64,000 bases of DNA, taken from Chryseobacterium sp. Leaf394 (GTDB taxonomy: Bacteria; Bacteroidota; Bacteroidia; Flavobacteriales; Weeksellaceae). The position numbers and the translations under genes were made by a program. The DNA is taken from positions 275,827-339,826 of the forward strand of contig NZ_LMQH01000011.1 in the NCBI RefSeq assembly GCF_001424105.1. Direction: 5' to 3'. Below, in pieces: positions 51,697 to 60,982 of the stretch; within the stretch, counting starts at the first letter, position 1, and each line of letters starts with the position of its first letter. Under the pieces are notes generated by a model. That model saw nothing but the letters and a program-made list of their open reading frames with translations. It was not told the DNA's origin and did no database searches.

Positions 51697-52074
51697 TTAT
51701 TTTTTACCTGAAAATAATGCCCATGCAATCAGAACAGGCTGCATAAAAAGTCGTGCAAAACGTCTGGAATCTGTATCTAAAACGAAAGCATCTTTTCTGT
51801 TGAGGTATTGAGAAATATTTCCTGGAAATACAGCGGCGAAAAATGTTCCTGCAATGATTCCAGCGGGTTTCTGATATTTTTTCGGTGCTAAGATTAAGCC
51901 GGTTCCCAAAGCTATTTCTGCAATTCCGGAGTAAACAACGGTATCATCTTTTTTGAGCGGAACCCAATCGGGAACCTGCGCCTGAAATTCTTTGCGGGCA
52001 AACGTTAAATGTGCAATGCCTGCTGCAACGAGCATTCCGCCTAGAGCGATCTGTGCTATTTTTTGATTTTCCAT
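51697..52074 (-). CDS. DoxX-like small membrane protein
   Basis: 125 residues with four hydrophobic segments: ALGGMLVAAGIAHLTF, GIAEIALGTGLIL, GIIAGTFFAAVFPG and FMQPVLIAWALF, including AHLTFARKEF typical of DoxX family members. Probably a membrane oxidoreductase-associated protein. It lies downstream of proS on the same strand, after a terminator, so it is likely transcribed independently. Confidence 0.8.
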   Translation of the reverse strand: MENQKIAQIALGGMLVAAGIAHLTFARKEFQAQVPDWVPLKKDDTVVYSGIAEIALGTGLILAPKKYQKPAGIIAGTFFAAVFPGNISQYLNRKDAFVLDTDSRRFARLFMQPVLIAWALFSGKK

Positions 52075-52143
52075 AATATATTTTTGTGGGTTGTATGTAA
52101 AAAATCAACTTCAGTACCAAAAAGCAGATTGCTGTAAACAAAA

Positions 52144-52165
52144 AAAGACCGCCGTAGCGATCTTC
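52144..52165 (-). terminator. intrinsic terminator of proS
   Basis: Reverse strand GATCGC-TACG-GCGGTC followed by TTTTTTT. Confidence 0.8.
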
Positions 52166-52187
52166 TTTATATTTTGAAAGAATTTTT

Positions 52188-53663
52188 TTAATAAGCTTTT
52201 GCAAATAAAACTCTTCTAGCTGAAGGTTTTCCTGTAACCAAAGAAACACCTTCTTCCACATCATCATCTGAAGGAATACATCGGATCGTAGCCTTGGTTT
52301 CATTTTTAATCTGCTCTTCCTCTTCTGCTGTTCCGTCCCAGTGAGCGTAGATAAATCCGCCCTTTTCGTCTAAAACTTTTTTGAACTCTTCATAAGAATC
52401 TACCTTTGTAATATTATCTTTTCTGAAGTTTAAAGCCTTTTGGTATAGATCAGTCTGGATGGTTTTTAAAAGATTTTCAATGTGAGAATCCAAACCTTCG
52501 ATAGAAACAGTTTCCTTTGTCAGATTATCGCGTCTTGCAATCTCTACAGATTTATTCTCAAGGTCTCTTGGTCCCATTGCAATTCTTACCGGAACTCCTT
52601 TCAGTTCGTATTCTGCAAATTTCCAGCCCGGTTTATTCTGAGTATCATTATCAAATTTTACCGAAATTCCTTTTGCCTTGAGTTTTGCCTGAATGTCTAA
52701 AGCGACCTCACTGATTTGAGCCAGTTGTTCTTCACCTTTAAAAATAGGAACAATCACCACCTGAATCGGTGCCAGAGTAGGAGGTAAAACCAAACCTAAG
52801 TCGTCAGAATGCGTCATGATCAAAGCACCCATCAAACGTGTGGATGTTCCCCATGAAGTTGCCCATGCGTGCTCTATTTTTCCTTCCTTGTTGGTGAATT
52901 TTACGTCAAATGCTTTCGCGAAATTCTGTCCTAAAAAGTGAGATGTTCCAGCCTGAAGAGCCTTTCCATCCTGCATTAATGCCTCGATGCAGTAAGTATC
53001 ATCTGCACCTGCAAATCTTTCAGAAGGCGTTTTTACACCTTGAATAACCGGCATTGCCATAAAGTTTTCGGCAAAATCGGCATATACTTTATTCATTTTT
53101 TGAGCTTCTTCTACAGCTTCATCTTTCGTTGAGTGAGCGGTATGGCCTTCCTGCCACAGGAATTCTGCTGTTCTCAGAAACAGTCTCGTTCTCATTTCCC
53201 AACGTACTACGTTTGCCCATTGGTTGATCAGAATCGGAAGATCTCTGTAAGACTGAATCCAGTTTTTATAGGTGCTCCAGATGATGGCTTCAGAAGTTGG
53301 TCTTACGATAAGCTCTTCTTCAAGCTTAGCATCAGGATCAACAATCAGTTTCCCCGGATTGTCTGGATCATTTTTAAGTCTGTAATGGGTAACTACTGCG
53401 CATTCTTTTGCAAATCCTTCAGCATTTTTTTCTTCAGCCTCAAATAAACTTTTGGGCACAAAAAGAGGGAAGTAAGCATTCACGTGACCGGTCTCTTTAA
53501 ATTTTTTGTCCATTTCGTCACGCATCTTCTCCCAGATGGCGTATCCGTACGGTTTTATCACCATACATCCACGAACTCCTGAGTTTTCTGCCAGATCAGC
53601 TTTTACAACAAGCTCATTATACCATTTGCTGTAATCATCGCTTCTTGAGGTAAGTTTTGCCAT
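52188..53663 (-). CDS. proS: proline--tRNA ligase, eukaryotic/archaeal-type
   Basis: 491 residues. It lacks the ~180-residue INS editing domain found between motifs 2 and 3 in E. coli-type ProRS, so it is the short prokaryote-like form (ProS type 3). Motif 1 includes [18 protein letters not shown], motif 2 [15 protein letters not shown] and [27 protein letters not shown], and motif 3 [27 protein letters not shown]. The C-terminal anticodon-binding domain and the final LFAKAY are intact. Its own promoter box is at 53773. Confidence 0.97.
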   Translation of the reverse strand: MAKLTSRSDDYSKWYNELVVKADLAENSGVRGCMVIKPYGYAIWEKMRDEMDKKFKETGHVNAYFPLFVPKSLFEAEEKNAEGFAKECAVVTHYRLKNDPDNPGKLIVDPDAKLEEELIVRPTSEAIIWSTYKNWIQSYRDLPILINQWANVVRWEMRTRLFLRTAEFLWQEGHTAHSTKDEAVEEAQKMNKVYADFAENFMAMPVIQGVKTPSERFAGADDTYCIEALMQDGKALQAGTSHFLGQNFAKAFDVKFTNKEGKIEHAWATSWGTSTRLMGALIMTHSDDLGLVLPPTLAPIQVVIVPIFKGEEQLAQISEVALDIQAKLKAKGISVKFDNDTQNKPGWKFAEYELKGVPVRIAMGPRDLENKSVEIARRDNLTKETVSIEGLDSHIENLLKTIQTDLYQKALNFRKDNITKVDSYEEFKKVLDEKGGFIYAHWDGTAEEEEQIKNETKATIRCIPSDDDVEEGVSLVTGKPSARRVLFAKAY

Positions 53664-53772
53664 TATTTTATAGAATTTTTTTAACTTTTATTAATAATTG
53701 TAATCTAAAATAAAAAGTCTATTTTTGATTGAATTTTATACCGTTTATTTGGTATGTTTTTGGTACAGAATG

Positions 53773-53780
53773 CAAATATA
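53773..53780 (-). promoter_or_regulatory. candidate -7 box TATATTTG for proS
   Basis: Perfect reverse-strand TANNTTTG, 110 nt before the ATG, which predicts a leader of ~105 nt. Confidence 0.5.
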
Positions 53781-53807
53781 ATTTAAATAAAAAATTTTTA
53801 CGTCATC

Positions 53808-54932
53808 ATGAAAAGAAATATACATAAAAATTTGCTTGGGATTTTAAGGTCAAAGGGTATCCTGGCCATTTCCAGCGGATTACTTTTAGTTTCTTGCGGG
53901 GCTCAGATGGGTGGCTACAGCGAGACAGACGGGGTATACTACGATCCCAGCAAAGATACTTTACCTGAAGGGGTTATCGTAAATGAAGGTGGAAACAGAG
54001 TAGGAGAATATTACGATTATTATCAGCAGGATAATACTACAATCCAGAATGCTCAGGCAAACAATTATGAGCAAAGCAATCTTTACAATACCTGGAATAC
54101 CAACTATGATCAGGGCGCAACAGATTCAGACTTTGGGAACTATGCAGGAAGCGAAACCAATTACTATGATAACTCATGGGGTTGGGGCGGCTGGGGCGGT
54201 CCCTGGGGAATGTACGGCGGCTACGGCGGTTGGGGCTGGGGCGGCGGCTGGGGCATGGGAATGTCTTTCGGCTGGGGCAACAGCTGGGGCTGGGGATACA
54301 GCCCGTGGGGTTGGAACAACGGCTGGGGCTGGGGTTCTGGCTGGGGAATGGGAATGTATAACCCTTACTGGGGCTGGGGTGGCTATCCTTATGGAGGATG
54401 GGGCGCCGGTTACTGGGGCGGAAACTACTACCAACCATATAACAGAAGAAGTGCGGCAAATGGTTATGGATTTACCAACAGGAATTCTAATATCGTAAGC
54501 AGAAATACTGCTCCGGGATATGGATTCAGAAATTCAAACAGTTCAGGCTTCAGAAATTCCAACAGTTCAGGTTTTAGAAACTCTAATAATTCCGGTTTCA
54601 GAAACCAGGGGAATTCAGGTTTCAGAAATCAGGGACAGGGTGGATTTAGAAATAATAATGGTGTAAGACCGCAATCCGGTTACAACAGACCTCAGGGTCA
54701 GGGTGGTTTCAGAAACAACAGTGGTACAAGACCTAATTATAATCAATCTCAACCCCGTTATAATAACCAGAATAACAATGGAGGCTTCAGAAATGAGTCA
54801 ACACCGAGATCCAACGGCGGATGGACATCACCAAGTAACGGTGGCGGCTTCAGAGGAGGCGGCGGTTCTACCGGAGGCGGCGGTGGCTTCAGAGGCGGCG
54901 GCGGTGGCGGCGGTTTCCGTGGAGGCAGATAG
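53808..54932 (+). CDS. Gly/Trp/Asn-rich low-complexity lipoprotein
   Basis: 374 residues. A long lipoprotein signal (LAISSGLLLVSC, Cys near residue 30) leads to a Tyr/Asn/Asp-rich part. Residues ~120-205 are a Gly-Trp-rich block (WGWGGWGGPWG, WGWGSGWGMGMYNPYWG). About eight GFRN(S/Q/N) repeats follow, and the C-terminus is GFRGGGG/RGG-like. The GC content of 54170-54430 is much higher than the genome background. A sticky surface or adhesive protein is plausible; function is unknown. It lies 32 nt upstream of an outer-membrane porin gene and is probably co-transcribed with it. Confidence 0.85.
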   Translation: MKRNIHKNLLGILRSKGILAISSGLLLVSCGAQMGGYSETDGVYYDPSKDTLPEGVIVNEGGNRVGEYYDYYQQDNTTIQNAQANNYEQSNLYNTWNTNYDQGATDSDFGNYAGSETNYYDNSWGWGGWGGPWGMYGGYGGWGWGGGWGMGMSFGWGNSWGWGYSPWGWNNGWGWGSGWGMGMYNPYWGWGGYPYGGWGAGYWGGNYYQPYNRRSAANGYGFTNRNSNIVSRNTAPGYGFRNSNSSGFRNSNSSGFRNSNNSGFRNQGNSGFRNQGQGGFRNNNGVRPQSGYNRPQGQGGFRNNSGTRPNYNQSQPRYNNQNNNGGFRNESTPRSNGGWTSPSNGGGFRGGGGSTGGGGGFRGGGGGGGFRGGR

Positions 54933-54964
54933 AAATTAAGTTTCAACATATTCTAAAAATAATA

Positions 54965-56365
54965 ATGTTAAAAAAATCTTTAGTTATAATGAGCATTTCT
55001 GCGGCCTTCTTCGTACAGGCGCAGGATGTTTCATTGATCAGAAACACGTTGGACGTGTATTCGAATTCTCAGATTGGAGGTTCGGCAAGGTTTAATGCGA
55101 TGGGAGGATCGAACGGTGCTTTAGGAGGTGATGCCAACGCATTGCTTACCAACCCGGCAGGTTTAGGTGTTGCCATTTCCGGAGAAGTATCAGGAACGCT
55201 TTCTGTGATGTCTAATAAGAATACATCAAATTATGCAGGTTCTTCTTTTGGATACAAAGTGAATAATGCAGATTTAGGGAATGTAGGTGGTGTGATGACT
55301 TTCCAGCTGATGACAGAAAGCGCGTGGAAGTTTGTTAATATTGGTGTGAATTTTTCAAACCAATCCCTTGACAATTACATTGAAACTCCCGGGAACACTA
55401 ATGTAGTTTATGACTTTGATGCAACCAACAGTTCAGCGTTGGCAAGACATGCATACGACAGATACGGAACTTTGTCTAAAACAAGTTTCGGTGTCGGTGC
55501 CAACTATAATCACAGCCTTTACATAGGTATGGGTCTGAATTTCTCTAATGTTTCTCTTGATCAGTCTGATACAGCAGCCTTTCAATCTTTGGAGAATGGT
55601 AGCGTAGATTATTTCAGCAAACAGAATACACCTTATTTTGAAAGATCTTCAGGTTTTTCTGCCTCTTTAGGGGTTATTGGAAAATTGGGACGTAATTTCA
55701 GATTGGGGGCGTCACTTGAAACTCCTACGTTTTGGGATATAGACAGAAGTTATAATTTCTATAATGATCCTCAGCTTGGCGATGATTATGCGGTTGAAAA
55801 CAGAAGGCTGACTTCTCCTATGAAGGCTACTGTGAGTGCAGCATTTGTGGCCAATAAAAATTTCTCGATAAATCTTGACGGTACTTTGGGGTTGACGAAG
55901 CCAACTTATAAAGAATACGGCGGAGCAGAAGTACAGCTAAATGATTTCTTTGATGAAAATCAAAAAACCATGGCTGAAGTTAAATTAGGAGCTGAATACA
56001 GGGTTAAGCAATTCAGACTGAGAGGTGGTTATGCGTATACTTCAAGTCCATTTGACGCGCTTACCGTAAGTAGATTTGCAAACAATGGAGATGTAGCAGA
56101 TCAGTCTTACAACAATATGATTTTAAGTGACAGAAACGCTTTGTCATTTGGTTTAGGATATGATTTCAAATCTTTCTATATTGATGCAACGTACCAGAAT
56201 ATCAGTTCGAAATTCAACAATCCTTTCCTTTACGGTGAAGTAGGTGGCGGATTGGAAGATGGTTATTATTCGCCTTCCCGATTGATCAGCAGCTCGACTT
56301 TTGTGGTGTCTGATGTGAAAAATGTGATCAATAACTTTTACTTAACATTCGGCTGGAAGTTTTAA
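54965..56365 (+). CDS. OmpP1/FadL-type outer membrane transport protein
   Basis: 466 residues with a signal peptide (MLKKSLVIMSISAAFFVQAQ). The FadL/OmpP1 N-terminal hatch pattern is GSARFNAMGGSNGALGGDANALLTNPAGLG, followed by a 14-strand-like beta barrel ending NNFYLTFGWKF with a terminal Phe. It would pass hydrophobic molecules, such as fatty acids or aromatics, through the outer membrane. The neighbouring low-complexity lipoprotein may share its site. Confidence 0.9.
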   Translation: MLKKSLVIMSISAAFFVQAQDVSLIRNTLDVYSNSQIGGSARFNAMGGSNGALGGDANALLTNPAGLGVAISGEVSGTLSVMSNKNTSNYAGSSFGYKVNNADLGNVGGVMTFQLMTESAWKFVNIGVNFSNQSLDNYIETPGNTNVVYDFDATNSSALARHAYDRYGTLSKTSFGVGANYNHSLYIGMGLNFSNVSLDQSDTAAFQSLENGSVDYFSKQNTPYFERSSGFSASLGVIGKLGRNFRLGASLETPTFWDIDRSYNFYNDPQLGDDYAVENRRLTSPMKATVSAAFVANKNFSINLDGTLGLTKPTYKEYGGAEVQLNDFFDENQKTMAEVKLGAEYRVKQFRLRGGYAYTSSPFDALTVSRFANNGDVADQSYNNMILSDRNALSFGLGYDFKSFYIDATYQNISSKFNNPFLYGEVGGGLEDGYYSPSRLISSSTFVVSDVKNVINNFYLTFGWKF

Positions 56366-56388
56366 AATCCAATCAGTTGATGATATAA

Positions 56389-56426
56389 AAAGAGCTCTGC
56401 AGTATTACTGCAGAGCTCTTTGTTTT
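56389..56426. terminator. bidirectional intrinsic terminator
   Basis: AGAGCTCTGCAGT-ATT-ACTGCAGAGCTCT, a 13-bp perfect stem with a 3-nt loop and T run. It serves the porin operon and the converging ZIP gene. Confidence 0.92.
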
Positions 56427-56445
56427 ATTAATTTTAATCAAAATA

Positions 56446-57162
56446 TTAATGGTGGTGATCATGACTGTGAAATAAATGCATGATCAAAGCTAAAGAAACT
56501 CCCACAATCACAAGCCCGATTTTAGACCAGTCAATATTGTGGTTTTTATTGCTTTCAAATATAATGACTGATGAAATGTGAAGGAAAATACCGCCAACTA
56601 TTGCTAAAAAGTAAGGTTGCCAGTTTGGATTAAAATAATTTCCTAAAAACATTCCGAATGGCGATGCTAAAGCAAATAAAGCCACAATCAGCATCGAAGG
56701 GTAAGACATTTTTGATCCTTTTCTGTTGAATAAAAATGCCCCCAGAATAAATGAAATCGGAAGATTGTGAAAAACAATTCCCATCAGATAAGGAGAAAAC
56801 GGATTCGTTTCATTGGCCAAAGGAATTCCTTCAATAAAAGCGTGGATGAAAAGTCCGACCATCAAAGCCATCGGAAGAACTGTGCTGTCGTTATGATGAT
56901 GAAAGTGACCGTGCTCAAAACCTTTAGTTAAAGCCTCTAAAATCATTTGTAACAGAACACCGCCGATTATAAAAATCCCGAGATTAATTCCGGATTCATT
57001 GTGATGATGATAGACTTCAGGAAAGACTTCATTGAGACAGATTGTTATCAGAAATCCTGCACTTAAAATAAGCAGATTTTTAGAGAACTTCTCTGTCTGT
57101 CCGAAATATTTACCCAGAAACACACCGGCAAGAACACTTAAAATAAGTAAAATGACAATCAT
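56446..57162 (-). CDS. ZIP family metal transporter
   Basis: 238 residues with eight membrane helices. The ZIP helix 4 motif is HAFIEGIPLANE, and helix 5 carries VFHNLPISFILGAF. His-rich clusters occur in the loop (YHHHNESG, HGHFHHHNDS) and at the C-terminus (HSHDHHH). It imports Zn(II) or related metals into the cytoplasm. It begins 1 nt after the preceding small membrane protein gene. Confidence 0.92.
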   Translation of the reverse strand: MIVILLILSVLAGVFLGKYFGQTEKFSKNLLILSAGFLITICLNEVFPEVYHHHNESGINLGIFIIGGVLLQMILEALTKGFEHGHFHHHNDSTVLPMALMVGLFIHAFIEGIPLANETNPFSPYLMGIVFHNLPISFILGAFLFNRKGSKMSYPSMLIVALFALASPFGMFLGNYFNPNWQPYFLAIVGGIFLHISSVIIFESNKNHNIDWSKIGLVIVGVSLALIMHLFHSHDHHH

Positions 57163-57163
57163 A

Positions 57164-57415
57164 TTAAATAAATAGGGGTGATAAACAATATAAAACTATG
57201 AGTAGATTTATACTTATTAAAATAAGATGTATTCTAAAAATTATTTTATTTTCAAACAATATTTTCCTGATAATAATTAAAAGTATTCCGGTTATTAACA
57301 GCAAACCAGAAATGACAAACGGCAACGGAGGAGTGTGACTGTGAAAATATCCTGATTCAATTCCAGCGTAGATTGAAAGTAAGGTTGCTATCGTAAATAT
57401 AACAATGGTCTTCAT
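57164..57415 (-). CDS. small hypothetical membrane protein
   Basis: 83 residues with three hydrophobic segments and a HSHTPP motif. It is directly upstream of, and nearly contiguous with, the ZIP transporter gene, so it may be an accessory subunit. No family is recognised. Confidence 0.65.
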   Translation of the reverse strand: MKTIVIFTIATLLSIYAGIESGYFHSHTPPLPFVISGLLLITGILLIIIRKILFENKIIFRIHLILISINLLIVLYCLSPLFI

Positions 57416-57436
57416 TCCCGAACTTTTTACTTCTAA

Positions 57437-58162
57437 TTACTTCTTTCGAAATAAATTAATACATCTCGGTGAAACTTCTGCGTCAAAATCATTCAGCTGA
57501 TAATCGCCCCAGATTTTCACCCGCTCAAAACTATTGTCCTCAGCGTATTTTTGTATTGAATCTGGTGTATGCAGTTTTACTTTTTCGAAGAAATTAAAAT
57601 CCTGTCCGTCAGCAGTAAATTTAATTTCTTTTACAATATGTTGATTTTCAATTTTCTTAAGAATTTTAAAATCAATTCCGCCACGGTGAATTTCAGCTTC
57701 AGATACCATTTTATTTCTGACGTAATTTTCATTTAAATAATCTAAAACGAAATATCCGTCAGTTTTCAAAACATCAGAAACAGATTTAAATACTTTTCGG
57801 TCATCGTCTTCAGAATCAAAATATCCAAAACTTGTAAACAGATTAAAAACAGCATCTACAGGCTGATGGTTTACTTTGTCACGCATATCGTGAACAGCGA
57901 ACTGGAGGTTTTCATTTTCAAACTGTCTGTTGTGTGCAATACTTTTTTTAGAAAGATCAAGACCCAAAACTCTGTAACCCAATTTGTTTAAGAAAACAGA
58001 ATGTCTTCCCTTTCCACAGGCGAGATCAATAATTTCTGAATTTTTTGGGAGTTGCAGCTCGGCAGTCAGCTGAGTGATAAAATTTTCTGCTTCAGTATAA
58101 TCTCTGTTGCTGTAGAGAATATGATAATAAGGTGTGTCAAACCAAGATTCAAACCATTCCAT
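57437..58162 (-). CDS. class I SAM-dependent methyltransferase
   Basis: 241 residues. SAM-binding motif I is IIDLACGKGRHSVFLNKLGYRVLGLDLSKKS, motif II is AVFNLFTSFGYFDSEDDDRKVF, and the methylated substrate is unknown. The N-terminus (WFESWFDTPYYHILYSNRDY) is typical of the Methyltransf_25 branch found in Bacteroidetes. The -7 box at 58167 predicts a leaderless mRNA. Confidence 0.85.
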   Translation of the reverse strand: MEWFESWFDTPYYHILYSNRDYTEAENFITQLTAELQLPKNSEIIDLACGKGRHSVFLNKLGYRVLGLDLSKKSIAHNRQFENENLQFAVHDMRDKVNHQPVDAVFNLFTSFGYFDSEDDDRKVFKSVSDVLKTDGYFVLDYLNENYVRNKMVSEAEIHRGGIDFKILKKIENQHIVKEIKFTADGQDFNFFEKVKLHTPDSIQKYAEDNSFERVKIWGDYQLNDFDAEVSPRCINLFRKK

Positions 58163-58166
58163 CGTG

Positions 58167-58174
58167 CAAAAATA
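58167..58174 (-). promoter_or_regulatory. candidate -7 box TATTTTTG abutting ATG 58162
   Basis: Perfect reverse-strand TANNTTTG ending 4 nt before the ATG, which predicts a leaderless transcript. Confidence 0.6.
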
Positions 58175-58327
58175 AGGATTTTTGTTGGATGCGGGATGTA
58201 AGATGCCAGATGTTTATTTACCAGTATTAAAATTATAAATAATCTGTTGGTGATGAAATATGTTCTGAGATTACACATTTTTTATTTTCATCCCGCATCA
58301 AACATCCAACACCCAGCAAAAATTACC

Positions 58328-58335
58328 TATTTTTG
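58328..58335 (+). promoter_or_regulatory. candidate -7 box TATTTTTG abutting ATG 58340
   Basis: Perfect TANNTTTG ending 4 nt before the ATG. It mirrors the divergent box at 58167. Confidence 0.6.
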
Positions 58336-58339
58336 CAAA

Positions 58340-59509
58340 ATGAATACAGAAAATTTAAAAATACAGATAAAAACTTTTTTCGGACTTGAGCAGGTGCTTT
58401 TTGAGGAGATCAAAAAACTTGGCGGTGCCAATGTTGAGCTTAAAAACCGGGCTGTAAACTGCGAAGGAGATCTTGGATTTTTATATAAAATAAATTATTC
58501 TGCCCGTACAGCCCTGAAAATTCTGGTGCCGATTTATGAATTTAAAGCCTTTAATCAACATCAGTTTTATAACAAACTTTCGCAGTTTCCATGGGAAGAT
58601 TTCCTGGATGTAGACCAGACTTTTGCGATCGATTCTACTGTGAATTCTGAAACATTCAAACATTCTCAGTTCGTTACTCTGAAGATGAAGGATGCGATTG
58701 TAGATTATTTTCAGGAAAAATTTAAGAAAAGACCCAATATCGAAACCAGAAGTCCGGAAATCAAATTTCACCTGCACATCGACAGAGAACTGGTGACGAT
58801 ATCAATGGATTCATCGGGTGATGCTCTGTTTAAAAGAGGTTACAGAAGAGAGCAGGGCGAAGCGCCCATCAATGAAGTTTTGGCAAGTGGAATGTTACAG
58901 TTGGCTGGCTGGGACGGAAAAGGAAATTTTCTTGATCCGATGTGTGGTTCGGGAACTATTCTTATTGAGGCGGCAATGATTGCACTCGATCTTCCGGCTC
59001 AGATTTTCAGAAAGAGATTTGCTTTCCAGAACTGGAATAATTATGATGCCGATTTGTTCGCAAAAATAAAAGAGGTCAGAATCAACCGTGTGAGAGAATT
59101 TACCGGAAAGATTGTTGGTTACGATTTAGACGGACGAATGCTGAATGCCGCAAGAACAAACATAGAATCTGCCGAAATGGAAGACATCATCGATGTGAGA
59201 AGACAGGATTTCTTTGAGTCCAAGAAAGATTTATTCCCATTGCTGATGGTTTTCAATCCGCCTTATGATGAGAGAATTTCGATTAATGATGATGATTTCT
59301 ATAAAAAAATTGGTGATACATTTAAAAGCAGCTATCCTAATACGTTAGCATGGCTGATCTCTTCAGATTTGGATGCTCCAAAGAAAATCGGATTAAGACC
59401 TTCAAGAAAAATCAAATTGTTCAACGGTAAACTGGAAACGAGATTTTTGCAGTACGAAATGTATGAAGGGACGAAGAAGGTGCATAAACTGGAAAATAGA
59501 GAAGAATAA
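58340..59509 (+). CDS. THUMP-domain RNA methyltransferase (RlmL N-terminal/YpsC type)
   Basis: 389 residues from the ATG at 58340. The N-terminal THUMP domain (residues ~1-150) is followed by the catalytic domain with RGYRREQGEAPINEVLASGML, motif I FLDPMCGSGTILIEAAMIA and the catalytic VFNPPYDER (NPPY). It likely makes N2-methylguanine in 23S rRNA. The C-terminal RlmK half of the E. coli fusion is absent. The upstream in-frame codons are repeat-derived. It ends 2 nt before the next gene. Confidence 0.9.
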   Translation: MNTENLKIQIKTFFGLEQVLFEEIKKLGGANVELKNRAVNCEGDLGFLYKINYSARTALKILVPIYEFKAFNQHQFYNKLSQFPWEDFLDVDQTFAIDSTVNSETFKHSQFVTLKMKDAIVDYFQEKFKKRPNIETRSPEIKFHLHIDRELVTISMDSSGDALFKRGYRREQGEAPINEVLASGMLQLAGWDGKGNFLDPMCGSGTILIEAAMIALDLPAQIFRKRFAFQNWNNYDADLFAKIKEVRINRVREFTGKIVGYDLDGRMLNAARTNIESAEMEDIIDVRRQDFFESKKDLFPLLMVFNPPYDERISINDDDFYKKIGDTFKSSYPNTLAWLISSDLDAPKKIGLRPSRKIKLFNGKLETRFLQYEMYEGTKKVHKLENREE

Positions 59510-59511
59510 AT

Positions 59512-59910
59512 ATGCCTTTTGATTTCTTTGATGGTTTAGGTTTTCTTGCAGATTTATTGAGTGTAGATTTGTCTTTTAAATCTTCTTTAAATACTGAAAA
59601 GAACAGTAAATATTCAGAAAAATCAAAATATACTACAGAAATATGGAGTGGAAGCTTTCTTGTGATGGCTTCCGTTTTCTATTTTATTGTTTTTAAAAAT
59701 CCTATGCCTGAAGAAAATACACAGACTTTGCTAATCTGTATTCTCGCTAGCTTTTTGCTTTCTTTTATTGTGTTTTTCTGCCTTTATCATCTTGGGCTTT
59801 TTTATTTTAAGAATTTGTCTAAACTTTTATTATTCAGCATCTCTTTAATTTTACTTAATATCTCAATCGTTTTAATTGTTTATTTTAAACTTATTCTATC
59901 TGACAATTAA
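59512..59910 (+). CDS. small hypothetical membrane protein
   Basis: 132 residues. A soluble N-terminal ~45 residues precede three membrane helices (residues ~47-62, ~75-97, ~107-127). Co-transcribed with the RNA methyltransferase (spacing 2 nt). No family is recognised. Confidence 0.7.
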   Translation: MPFDFFDGLGFLADLLSVDLSFKSSLNTEKNSKYSEKSKYTTEIWSGSFLVMASVFYFIVFKNPMPEENTQTLLICILASFLLSFIVFFCLYHLGLFYFKNLSKLLLFSISLILLNISIVLIVYFKLILSDN

Positions 59911-59956
59911 AAGCACAAATTATTCAAAAATACATTGAGATTTCTTTTCAAATCTT

Positions 59957-59964
59957 TAATTTTG
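59957..59964 (+). promoter_or_regulatory. candidate -7 box TAATTTTG abutting ATG 59969
   Basis: Perfect TANNTTTG ending 4 nt before the ATG, which predicts a leaderless transcript. Confidence 0.6.
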
Positions 59965-59968
59965 AAAA

Positions 59969-60982
59969 ATGTTCAGTCAAAAACCCACACTTTCCATTAT
60001 TGTCGCCATTTTTAACCGAAAAGACGAGCTTTTCGAGCTTCTCAATTCTTTAAATGCACAGACTGATAAAGATTTTGAAGTCATTATCGTAGACGACGGT
60101 TCTTTGATTGATCTGAAACCGACAGTTCATCAGTTTGAAGATATTTTAACGGTGAAATATTTTAGAAAGGACAATTCGGGACCTGGGCTGTCGAGAAATT
60201 ACGGCTCAAAAAGAGCTTCTAACGAATGGTTGGTTTTTGTAGACAGTGATGTGATTGTAGAATCAGATTACATTGAAAGTATTAAAAAAAGTATTGCAGA
60301 AATTCCGTGTGATGCTTTTGGTGGTGCAGACAAAGCGCATAAAGGTTTCAACCTTATGCAGAAGGCCATTTCTTATTCTATGACTTCCATTTTTACGACT
60401 GGCGGAATCAGAGGGAATAAAAAAGCGGTTTCAAAGTTTCAACCCAGAAGCTTTAATATGGGTGTGAAGAAAGAAGTTTTCGTAAAAGTGGGCGGTTTTT
60501 CTGAAATGAGAATCGGTGAAGATCCGGACTTGTCGATGACACTTTGGGAAAACGGTTTTACCACTGCTTTTTTTGATAATATTGCTGTTTATCATAAAAG
60601 GAGAGTTGACTTTGGTAAATTCTCAAAACAGGTGTATCAGTTTGGTTGTGCGAGACCAATTCTGAATCAGAGACATCCAAAATATGTGAAAATATCGTTT
60701 GCATTTCCGACGCTGTTCTTTTTGGGATATATTTTAGGTGTTGTAGAAAATTTTGTTTTGGGCAGAGGGATTATTCTTGCTTTCTATGGCATCTATACTT
60801 TTATGGTTTTAATTCATGCACTGATTGTCACAAAAAATATTGCTATCGCCGGAATGGCGGTTATTTCTACCTACATACAGATGTTCTCGTACGGTTACGG
60901 ATTTTTAAAATCATGGATTTTACTTAATATTTTAAAGAAGAAACCTGAAGACGCTTTCCCGAAGCATTTCCATAAAAATTAA
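59969..60982 (+). CDS. family 2 glycosyltransferase, membrane-anchored
   Basis: 337 residues. The GT2 fold is seen in SIIVAIFNRKDELFELLNSLNAQTDKDFEVIIVDDGS, the DxD-type VFVDSDVIVESDYI and the acceptor-site IGEDPDLSM. Two or three membrane helices at the C-terminus (~245-310) anchor it in the inner membrane. It adds a sugar to a lipid or polysaccharide acceptor that cannot be named. It overlaps the converging bestrophin gene by 4 nt. Confidence 0.9.
   Translation: MFSQKPTLSIIVAIFNRKDELFELLNSLNAQTDKDFEVIIVDDGSLIDLKPTVHQFEDILTVKYFRKDNSGPGLSRNYGSKRASNEWLVFVDSDVIVESDYIESIKKSIAEIPCDAFGGADKAHKGFNLMQKAISYSMTSIFTTGGIRGNKKAVSKFQPRSFNMGVKKEVFVKVGGFSEMRIGEDPDLSMTLWENGFTTAFFDNIAVYHKRRVDFGKFSKQVYQFGCARPILNQRHPKYVKISFAFPTLFFLGYILGVVENFVLGRGIILAFYGIYTFMVLIHALIVTKNIAIAGMAVISTYIQMFSYGYGFLKSWILLNILKKKPEDAFPKHFHKN

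Noticed and set aside
54037-54939. Several long open frames on both strands inside the Gly/Trp-rich gene
   Set aside because: They are by-products of the GC-rich, repetitive codons (no stops in GGC/TGG-rich DNA) and have no start context or family resemblance; the forward frame with lipoprotein signal is the real one.
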